Part shown: in pieces, positions 31,693 through 40,431 of the stretch | How positions within the stretch are numbered: the stretch's first letter is position 1 | Layout of the letters: each line of letters opens with the position of its first letter | From: Cylindrodendrum hubeiense | Taxonomy: Eukaryota > Ascomycota > Sordariomycetes > Hypocreales > Nectriaceae | Length of the DNA: 64,000 bases | Assembly (NCBI GenBank): GCA_014621425.1 | Contig: JAANBB010000044.1 | Span: 62,001 to 126,000, forward strand | Direction of reading: 5' to 3' | Translations under genes and position numbers: made by a program | The notes under the pieces: generated by a model | Databases searched by the model: none | The model's input: the letters and a program-made list of their open reading frames with translations, nothing else | Told to the model about the DNA's origin: nothing

Positions 31693-32352
31693 TTGATAAA
31701 TACGACTATCAAGATACTTATCATGAGCAAAATGATGTTTAAAATAAATGATATTATTTAGTTTTTTGCAAAATCTAGAATTGATCCTCAAACCTCAGTT
31801 CACCCATGTCTGTGTTGAATTGAGCTACTACCTACCCTACACCAACTGTCAGCTATTTGCGGAATCTGACCCTAGGCTCCATTTTGAAGATCCCTCGTCA
31901 GACTGTCATTTGCAAATGTGCAGCTCTATTCGTATTCGGCCTGGTGTGACGTTAGAAGACGGGTTGTGAACTCATGCACCGGTGGCAATCGGCAGTGTGC
32001 GATCTGGATGAAAGATTGCTGGCGGAGAGCGCCGGGGTCTCTCTGGCTGTCACGGTAGGGGTGCACATATGACGCTCTAGAGGCGTGTGTTGGGCTAATC
32101 GAGGCGTGCTTCGCGTTATCGCTCTCCTGGAAGTCGATAATAATCTGCCGCTAAGTATTTTTGCCAAACACCCAAAACCGTATCTGATCTCGATTGTCTT
32201 TATCCTGCAAATACGATGCGGCTTGGGACGCAGTGACGCTCTTATCACGTCCAATACCTTATCGGACATCGCATCACGGCACAAGCCAGCAATTCCTTGA
32301 CCAGTTCAAGACTTCAAGTATCCCATAACTAGCGCTTCTGTCGTCCGTCAAA
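31693..32352 (+). promoter_or_regulatory. URC1 promoter region
   Basis: 660 bp upstream of URC1 without another gene. HGATAR words on the minus strand are at 32116 (TTATCG), 32242 (TTATCA) and 32259 (TTATCG). Confidence 0.4.
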
Positions 32353-33957
32353 ATGTCAATCAACACTTCATATTCCATTGATTCAGAGCCTCCAGCCCCC
32401 ATTCGAAGTGGAGGAAAACAAGTCAAAATGGCCGCCGTACCAGTCCCCAGCACCAATGGTGCTTCTGCCCCATCTAGTGAGCCATGGGCAAACCCTCTAA
32501 GCAAGCGATTCCAAAGTCGTATTATTGTGAGTTCAAAGACCCATCTTATTCCTTCACGAGAGAAACACGAGCGCTGATGCCATACCGATACAGCTCACGA
32601 CTTACCCTGGGCAAAGCGTTGTTGATCCTGTCACCCTGAACTGGGGCGCCGCAGACCCTGAAGAGCGTGGACCTGTTGTCGTTTCTCGAGCAGGCGAGAC
32701 ACTCAAGAAGCGCAATGCCATCGGCGCCCACGGTGGAAGTTACAGCGTGTACAACGCTCTCGCCATTGCCAGCGGGGATCTTCCGCCCGACTTTAAGCCC
32801 GATTTCCGAAACACACAGCCAACATTTGATTTCCCAATGCAGCCAGCCTGGAGTGACCCATCTAAAATCGTCTCGATGGATCCCTTTGGCCATAATATCG
32901 CTCGATACTACAAGACACATCTCGACTCAGGACTTGATATCCGACCAACTATTGCCATTACTCGAGCACACATGCGAGTCTCAGAAATTGTTACATCAAT
33001 TGAGAGCGGTCAGCTCCAAGTGGATGGCAATGTGATTATCAACAAAGAGGGCGATGTGAGAGTAACCAAGGTCGCTGTAGAACCCGTGTGGTTTTTGCCC
33101 GGCGTTGCTGCTCGATTTAACGTTGACGAAGGAGTTCTGCGCCGTTCCCTATTTGAGTTCACTGGTGGAAGTTACCCTGAACTGGTAACGAGACCGGACG
33201 TGAACGTCTTTTTACCTCCTATTGGTGGCTTAACTGCTTATATCTTCGGCCCGCCTGAACGTGTATCGGACCCCAGTGTTAAGCTAGCGCTTCGAGTGCA
33301 CGACGAATGCAATGGCTCGGACGTTTTCCAATCGGACATCTGCACATGCAGACCGTATCTAGTGTATGGCATCGAAGAAGCCATCAAGGAAGCGCAAAAT
33401 GGTGGATCCGGCGTCGTCATCTATTTCCGCAAAGAAGGCCGCGCACTTGGAGAGGTGGTCAAGTACTTGGTGTACAATTCACGAAAGCGAGGTGGCGATA
33501 CAGCCGATCAGTACTTTGCGAGAACCGAGAACATTGCCGGAGTTAGAGATGTAAGTGCTACGAAGATCTCAAGAGCAACCCTTTGACTAACTTTCATAGA
33601 TGCGATTCCAAGCGTTGATGCCGGATATTCTCCACTGGCTGGGGATCAAGAAGATCGATCGGATGTTGTCCATGTCCAATATGAAGCATGATGCTATTGT
33701 GGAGCAAGGGATTCCTATTCTCGAGCGCGTCCCGATCCCCGACCGTAAGACCACATCATACCCTACGATTCTTGATGTCGTCAGCGTCAAATTGCAATGC
33801 TAACTTGCTCGCAGATCTCATTCCCTCAGATTCAAGAGTAGAGATCGACGCTAAGATCAATGCTGGCTACTTTACTGATGGCAAGAAGTATACAGACGAA
33901 GAACTCAAGGAAGTCAAGGGTCGTGGATGGCAGAGCTGGGAAGATGTGGCTCATTAG
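32353..33957 (+). CDS. URC1: URC1-like GTP-cyclohydrolase-II-related protein
   Basis: A paralog of GTP cyclohydrolase II that in the URC route is thought to open the pyrimidine ring of a uracil-derived nucleotide. Exons: 32353-32526, 32594-33550, 33600-33744 and 33815-33957. The zinc triad of the family is intact as C-X10-C-X-C in ECNGSDVFQSDICTC. The following catalytic block reads YFRKEGRALGEVVKY, equivalent to the REGRGIG motif of true cyclohydrolases, and the long N-terminal region (AIGAHGGSYSVYNALAIA, SMDPFGHNIARYY, RPTIAITRAHM) is the URC1-specific extension absent from riboflavin enzymes. Length is about 472 residues. It is downstream of URC4 on the same strand. The alternative, a riboflavin-pathway enzyme, is unlikely because of the extension and the context. 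Confidence 0.93.
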
Positions 33958-34971
33958 GCGCATAGAAAATTAGCCTGTTTGGTTTCTAGACACATAAAAT
34001 TAAATGTGTCGTCCTGCTCGAGTTGGATAATGTGTATTAAATTATGGCATGCATTACTGTCTCTATGTTAGTGAGATTCATCCTCAACAAGTACCGCAGA
34101 ATCACAAAGACAATCTCAATATTAATTATATTCTTTTATTTGTTGATTCATGGAGCCTGATAGTTAAAGTACGCCATTACCTATGCTAAGAAATCATACC
34201 CCAAGTCCTAGGTACCTTGATTGTATTTGTGAGCGAAGAAGACTACCCTTTTGGATGCACTTTTCACAGTCTACAGAATTTTCGTACATTTCAAGAGCAG
34301 GGTATCTCAGATACTGACATTTAAATTTCGTGATACATATCAGATCTGACATGTGACGGGTGGTGTGCCCCTGTGGCCGGCTTATGTCCAAGCACTGCAA
34401 TTTTAGCATTTGAAGGGGAGTTGAGGTGTGACGTTAGCCTGAACTGGAAGATAAGAAAACTGACCCACCTAGGTGCTTTATCTTATCTCGGCCAGAGGGG
34501 TGGATGTTCAGCGCAGACGGAATTATGCGCTCAAATCAGCTTCTGCCACCCAGATAACCATTTTCTATCTGTCTTGATATGGATATTTTCACACCGTTCT
34601 CTGCTATCTTATCAGCAACATCACACCCTCATCTTAACGACACACCTCATGACTGGCCAAAGATTGGGCGCCTAAAGTATTCAAGCGCGACAGGCTTCGC
34701 AACCAGCAAACCTTCCACAGAGCAGCAAGCATCGCAACAGGTTGACATGCAATTGAGGCTTTCAGAGGAGGCAAAAAGGAGAATAGACAAGGTGATGACA
34801 ACCTGTTGCAACGAGAAAGAGTCCAAAAAGCAGCTGAAGGAATTATATTCAAGCTAGGGATTCGTATTCGATACACGTAGGGCACAAGCTGGACGCTCTT
34901 CAATGCGTGAAACCCACTGTTAATTGATACATTCAAAGATACTATGCGTGATACCGCAACTTCAACCTTGC
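33958..34971. other. Intergenic region between convergent URC1 and the Fur1-type UPRT
   Basis: About 1 kb. It holds only a 92-codon plus-strand frame at 34579-34857 (ATG start, charged helical C-terminus, no recognised domain). That frame could be a small gene but has no support beyond length; I do not call it. Confidence 0.45.
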
Positions 34972-35891
34972 TCAATCAACTGTTCCGTAAAATCGATCTC
35001 CAAAGTCACCCAATCCAGGGCTGATATGGCTGTTCCTCGTTAGCTAGGTGGCAAGCATGAATGGGAAAACAGTGGTAACTTACTTGGATGCCGTTAGCTC
35101 CTCGTCTAATGCCGCTGTGACTATGTGCAATTCTGGGAAGCGGGAGCCGAGCGTGTTTAATCCTTTGCGGGACGCCACCAAATTAATAAAAAAGATTTGC
35201 TCTTCTGGTACACCAGCGGCCTTGATGATGTCGACAGCCATGCATGCAGAGCCCCCGGTTGCAAGCATTGGTTCTAGTATGAACACTGCTAAAGGGGCAC
35301 AACTATTAGCTTGGGCGTGGCTCGTGTAACAGACGGCCGAAGTCTACCTTTTCTCGTCACATTCTTGGGGAATTTCGAATACAGATGTGTGGGAAGACAT
35401 GTTGACTCATCCCGCTGAATCAAAATCTTTCCATAACTCAACGGCCCGCTGAAACTGAATTAGCATGACTTCGTTTCCGAAGCAGCTCAGGTGTAGCGTA
35501 CGTGTAGGTCCTCCGCAACGCATTTTCCATGCTGGCACCAGCACGGAGTATGCTCACTCCGCAGACTTCTTTGGCTGCCAAAGCACCCTGGAAGGTGGCC
35601 CCTGTCGGTGTTGTGACATCCTGAGCCTCGACTGGCAGCAGATTCAAGGCTGGAAAGGTAAACGTCAGTGGCGAGCTTGAGATGCAGAGAAAGAGAGTTC
35701 ATACCTGCCGCCATAACTAGAGTGGACACTCTTTCGACAATATCGGCGAATTTCGTGGAATCCGTTTTCGCATCTCGCAGGATTGTCATCAGTGTTTGCA
35801 GATGGTTGTCCTGAGGCAAGATGGTCACGCGACTAGAAGTCGGTGCATCAACCACACTCATTTTAACACTGGGGATCTCCGATGACGGCAT
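34972..35891 (-). CDS. FUR1: Uracil phosphoribosyltransferase, Fur1 type
   Basis: Converts uracil and PRPP to UMP. Five exons join in frame: the first ends in LVMAA, the next encodes LNLLPVEAQDVTTPTG and CGVSILRAGASMENALR, then GPLSYGKILIQRDE followed by LPTHLYSKFP, then the PRPP loop FILEPMLATGGSACMA, and finally HISPGLGDFGDRFYGTVD. The CGVSI.RAG and KILIQRDE blocks identify the yeast/animal Fur1 class, distinct from the Upp-type gene in the same cluster. Start is taken at the ATG at 35891 (MPSSEIPS); the ATG at 35861 (MSVVDAP) is equally possible. About 220-230 residues. Divergent from the PRPP synthetase, which makes its co-substrate. Confidence 0.9.
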
Positions 35892-36459
35892 TTCTTCTTC
35901 CAAATTTCTTTCCAGAGAATTTCCAGTCGTGATGTCTCAAGTTGAAAGATGTTTGTAATGTCTCGACTGAAGACATGACAGAGTTCAATTCCCCGCACTG
36001 CTTGATGGTTCTTATCGTCACAATCATTATCTCGGTAGAAAGGGTACACTTTGGTGGCGTGTGGGTCTGATAAGACCCCTTCTTCCATTATCAGCTCAGC
36101 TCCGACCTTAGCGATAAGCCCTCAAGGGCGGGGTGCTTCATTCCTCTCCATATCTTGGCGATCGATAAGATTGCGGAAGCGTGTATCTATGGGTGATCTT
36201 TCCAATCAGTATGAGCAGGTTAATCAAGACATGGGCAGGTGAACAATCAACATCTTGGGTATCACCCGACGTGAGTGGTTTGTTGCTCATGACAAGGGAC
36301 ACGAAACGCTGCAGATGTGTGTGGTTACAGAGACAGGGTAAGGTGACAGAAAGCTCAATTGAGACCAATTAGAAAGCATGAATAGTGCCTGATGCGCAAT
36401 CACGATGAATTAAATGTTGCATGCATTTACCTACCACAGTCGTTGCACTCTAATTAATC
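35892..36459. promoter_or_regulatory. Divergent promoter of Fur1-type UPRT and PRPP synthetase with four HGATAR sites
   Basis: TGATAA at 36068, TTATCA at 36088, CGATAA at 36112 and CGATAA at 36163 lie within 101 bp. The last one forms GATAAGATTGCG (36164-36175), which also occurs at 26279-26290 in the dehydrogenase promoter. Confidence 0.55.
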
Positions 36460-37771
36460 ATGACAAATCCCGGAATACGGTTTCTGGCTGGTGAGCCATC
36501 ACTCGAGATGCTTGCTTCTCTGATCTGTATCTTATTTTGTAAACCGCAGGAAGCAGCCATCCCGCGCTTGCACAGCTTGTGGGCGATAGGTCAGTCACTT
36601 CCGACAGGTCTATCTTCCCAAGATCAACCCCCTCATGGCCAATAACCAAGGCTAATGAGCAATTCCAATGCAGTATCGGATATGCAACAGGATCAAAAGG
36701 TCTCTTGAGCTCAAAATTCTCCAATGGCGAGACTATGGTTACCATTGGGGAGTCGGTTCGCGACGTTGATGTCTTTATCTTACAGACGGCCTCAGAGTCA
36801 GTTAATGATGCGCTGATGGAGCTGTTGATCGCAATCAGCGCTTGCAAGATGGCTTCTGCCAGGCGCATAACCGCAGTTCTACCATGCTTTCCATACGCTC
36901 GGCAAGATAGAAAGGACCGGAGTAGAGCGCCAATTACGGCAAAGCTTGTGGCCAATATGTTGGAGGTGGCAGGATGCAACCACGTAATAGTAAGAAACCC
37001 CACCAACATTGAAAACAAGAGATACTTTGATCACTTACCGTCTCCTCTCACTAGACAATGGATTTACATGCCTCTCAAATCCAAGGATTCTTCAACATCC
37101 CGGTTGATAAGTACGTGGTCGTTTCACTTTGCACAAGAATATCAGCCAACTAACTTTCCGTCTTTTTAGTGTTAGATGAAGACAGTCCATACTAGGAGGA
37201 CTCTGCTAAGTTAGATATAGCTCTATGCGGAAAAGGTCATGATTGAGTATATCAAGCGCGAGTTCGCGGTGACAGATTTAGTGATGGTTTCTCCAGATGC
37301 TGGAGGGGTGAAACGGTACACTTCCTAACACTATAATTCCTCCATCAACGAATCTGCAAACTAACTTTGCCCAGAGCCGCAACCATAGCAGACAAACTAT
37401 CGATCGACCTCGCAATAATCCACAAGGAGCGCAAAATAGTAAACCAGGTCAGCCGTATGATACTGGTTGGTAACGTTGCTGGGAAAACGGCCGTGATAGT
37501 CGACGATATTGCAGACACGTGTGGCACCCTTTCGACGGCTGCAGGCTTGCTCAAGGAATCAGGTGCAGAGCGTTGCATTGCAATCGTCACCCATGGGTTT
37601 CTCAGCGGTCCATCTGTGACAGTGATTGAGAGCAGCGACCTGGAGTACCTGGTGGTCTGCAATACCCTGCCGCTTCCGGAACATGCCCGCTCTTGTTCGA
37701 AAATTCGACAACTGGACGTGAGCTACCCCATTGCCGAGGCGATTCGCAGAACACACAATGGAGAGTCGTGA
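36460..37771 (+). CDS. Ribose-phosphate pyrophosphokinase (PRPP synthetase)
   Basis: Makes PRPP from ribose-5-phosphate and ATP. Exon 1 gives MTNPGIRFLAG; a 66-nt-scale intron leads to SSHPALAQLVGD; a third exon contains FSNGETMVTIGESVRD, CFPYARQDRKDRSRAP (the flexible loop) and AKLVANMLEVAGCNHVI; next TMDLHASQIQGFFNIP (divalent-metal site); then LYAEKVMIEYIKREF and VSPDAGGVKR; the last exon has IIHKERK, the PRPP site VIVDDIADTCGT and ends EAIRRTHNGES. All catalytic blocks are present. The junction near 37110-37220 is not clean: the obvious GTACGT donor at 37111 leaves the frame one base off at the LYAE exon, while a GTTGAT donor restores it but loses three residues (VDN). Either the intron border is unusual or the copy has a small lesion. 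Confidence 0.85.
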
Positions 37772-37992
37772 GTAAAGCACTATGAAAATAAAGACGATGA
37801 AGCGGCTCTAACTTCTGTCTAGGATATCCATTCTATTCTCATAATACGTTACTAGTGTAAAATCGGACTTGGCGATGTCATGGTCGCAGGTGAACATCAA
37901 CAGCCAGTTTTCCACTTGGCCTCATCTGAACCAACCTGGAGTCTTGATCTAAATGCCTATTATTAATATTAAATCTCAACCCTTTGATGCTC
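37772..37992. other. Short 3' intergenic region between convergent genes
   Basis: 221 bp between the PRPP synthetase and the MOSC fusion; likely both polyadenylation regions. No feature recognised. Confidence 0.4.
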
Positions 37993-39705
37993 TTATACCT
38001 GATCACAATCAATTTTTATTCGCCCCTTCCCGCGACTCACACAACTCAACATAGTAGTCTGCTTTTGCCCCTCATCAAGTGCGATACCATTGTGAACAAT
38101 ATCGCCTCCGCAATGTTCTACCATGCATGTGCCACAATTACCCACGAGACACGATGAATCCACATCAAACCCCGCCTCAACCAAAACTTCCAAAAGCGAC
38201 TTTTCCTGAGGGACTGCCAGGATTCTGCCAGTACGCTTGATCTCGACTTCAAATGGTTCCCCCTTGCCAACTGAAGGCCCGCCAAAGGATTCGTAATGCG
38301 TACGTGAGCGCGGATACCCGCGCTTTGTTGCCAAACTTTGACAAGCCTCGAGAAGTGAAGATGTACCGCAAACGTAAATCTTTGTGTCGAATTTCATATC
38401 GTTGCTTGACTTGGGAATGACATTATGAGGATTGAGGCGTTGACTTTCGTCCTTGGCATAGATGGTAGTGTGGTCGGGGGGAAGTTGCTGGAGATATGCG
38501 GCATCACGCCGACTACGCACGGCGTAGTGCACCTCGAACTGAGTAGTCGAGCCCATGAGTGTCCTGATTTCAGGAAGAAAAGCAGTGATTCCAATGCCAC
38601 CGACGATGAATATGTGCTTCTTTATGTCCTTAGACTCACCATACCACTGTTCTGTCTCGGTTTGGTTCCCCTTTGCCGCCTGGATGATATCTCCAACATT
38701 GAGATTGTTGTGCAAGTAACGTGACCCTCCCCGTGAGTTATTGTCAAGAGCTACCCCGAGCTCAAACTCCTTAAATGTACCAGATACGACTGAATACGCT
38801 CGCGAAAAGCATGAATCCGGCCCAAACTTTATTCGCACATGTGCAAAAGGGGGGAAATCCACGTCTGCCGCCTCCATGCTACCGTCGGCATCGGTGAAGA
38901 CAAATCTTTTGACCCTCGATGACAAAAGTGTCTTCTTGACAAGTTTAAAGGACCGCCAAGCTGTGGGTGTCAGGTCCCCAACTAGCCGACCATCCATATC
39001 TTCAATCCCCTGGGTCAGTCGAGTTCTGAAAATATCAAGCAGCTCTGTTCCAAGAGATGGAAGCTGGCTAAGCTCAGCCAACGCCTCTGCATTGCCTGTG
39101 TCGTGATAGAGGAAGTTTTGAACCCGTGACAGTGGCCAGGAAGGGTTGATGCGCTCGATGAGTTCGATTTTGTCGCCTTCTGTCACATATCCTGTCTTAA
39201 GAACCCGATAATACCACCCCGTCCGTCCTGAGGTCTGAGACGAACTAGATGCCTTCTTGTATTCGAATCGGTGGTTGAGCTTGAAGCAGGGCTGTCTAGG
39301 TTGTGAGACTTCAATAATGACTTCTTTGCCCAAGCGGTATTTATCCCCTACACAGACATTGCCTTCGTGCATGTGTGCTGCAGAGATGTTCTCGCCAAAG
39401 CCACCAGGCTTGAAGAGATGCTCACGGCCTGGAGCCTCATCGTTCCAAGTCTGGTAGTGACTCGAGCAATATTGGTGAACGGCCTTATCAATCCCACCGT
39501 GGAATTCAAAAGATTGCTCATCTCCAAGCAGGCCTAGCTCTGTCATCTGGACTGGGCCTTGCTGTGGTTGTTTGTTGATTGCCGTATGGATTCTAGCAGG
39601 GCCAAATGGCTTGACCGCTCCTAGTCGTAGACTAAGGATGACATCCTTTGGGGGTAGTGGAGCAACAGTTGTTTGGGCTTCCGACTGAGAGCTGCTAGAA
39701 GCCAT
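37993..39705 (-). CDS. MOSC domain-flavin reductase-[2Fe-2S] ferredoxin fusion
   Basis: A 570-residue single-exon protein. Residues about 25-185 form a YiiM-like MOSC domain (FHGGIDKAVHQY, GGFGENI, VGDKYRLG and the conserved Cys in QPRQPCFK). Residues about 250-470 are a ferredoxin-reductase module with FSRAYSVVSG for FMN/FAD, GGIGITAFLPEIR for NAD(P), and the C-terminal YVCGTSS. Residues about 485-570 are a plant-type ferredoxin with CLVGNCGTC (C-X4-C-X2-C) and the fourth Cys in MLSCVS. It should pass electrons from NAD(P)H to a molybdenum-cofactor or N-hydroxylated substrate site. The reductase layout matches phthalate-dioxygenase-reductase-like proteins. No signal or membrane segment. Its place at the end of the uracil cluster suggests a role with nucleobase derivatives, which is inference. 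Confidence 0.9.
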   Translation of the reverse strand: MASSSSQSEAQTTVAPLPPKDVILSLRLGAVKPFGPARIHTAINKQPQQGPVQMTELGLLGDEQSFEFHGGIDKAVHQYCSSHYQTWNDEAPGREHLFKPGGFGENISAAHMHEGNVCVGDKYRLGKEVIIEVSQPRQPCFKLNHRFEYKKASSSSQTSGRTGWYYRVLKTGYVTEGDKIELIERINPSWPLSRVQNFLYHDTGNAEALAELSQLPSLGTELLDIFRTRLTQGIEDMDGRLVGDLTPTAWRSFKLVKKTLLSSRVKRFVFTDADGSMEAADVDFPPFAHVRIKFGPDSCFSRAYSVVSGTFKEFELGVALDNNSRGGSRYLHNNLNVGDIIQAAKGNQTETEQWYGESKDIKKHIFIVGGIGITAFLPEIRTLMGSTTQFEVHYAVRSRRDAAYLQQLPPDHTTIYAKDESQRLNPHNVIPKSSNDMKFDTKIYVCGTSSLLEACQSLATKRGYPRSRTHYESFGGPSVGKGEPFEVEIKRTGRILAVPQEKSLLEVLVEAGFDVDSSCLVGNCGTCMVEHCGGDIVHNGIALDEGQKQTTMLSCVSRGKGRIKIDCDQV

Positions 39706-40431
39706 ATTGGCAGGTGAGTAAGATGATGACTGGCCGAATCTGTAACTTGGGTGCTGAATTTGACAAGAGAATTCTTTGAAAAGACTGGAGATCGTCCCCT
39801 CTGGAAGCTCATATACCGGAATAAATCCAAAGGATTATGAAGGCATCATGTGGAGTGACTTGATCTAGCCAATCATTCCAAATGGGATGCAACGAGGGAG
39901 CTTGAAATCAACTATTTTGGGTTAGGCGCGATCGCAAGTGTGGTCAACATTTATTCATAGTGTCAACATTTATTCACCGTGGCAAACTAAATAAATGCGA
40001 TAATAGCAGTATGGGGCCCAGGTAAGTAATAACATTCAGGTCATGTGTGAGACAATAGTCATAAGTGATGAGTATTTGGGATCAAATCATTAATAACAGA
40101 TTAATAATTCGTTGCGGAAAGCAATTCATCTTCAAAGTACATCAACCGAGTAGCTATGAAGAGTGATATAATTTACCACTCTAATACCATACATTGAGAT
40201 GAACACAAAGGTTAGTCAGGCAAAAACAACTGTACCCATTGACGGTAAATTTACTAGATTTAAGATAGTAGAATCAATCTTAATTAAATCCCAGAAAATT
40301 GAATTATCAGTATATCAATCTTGTAGATAATGAATACTCTAAATATATGAGATATATAATGAGTTAATAAACCATTCCATAACAGAGCTTGGGCCTGAGC
40401 AATAGCAGAAATATACCTGTATTTGACTCTC
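39706..40431. other. Intergenic region upstream of the MOSC fusion
   Basis: 726 bp, AT-rich toward the right. No gene or clear repeat seen. Confidence 0.45.

Noticed and set aside
34579..34857. 92-codon frame as a small cluster gene
   Set aside because: Only an ATG and length speak for it; it has no motif and lies close to the 3' end of the Fur1-type UPRT gene.
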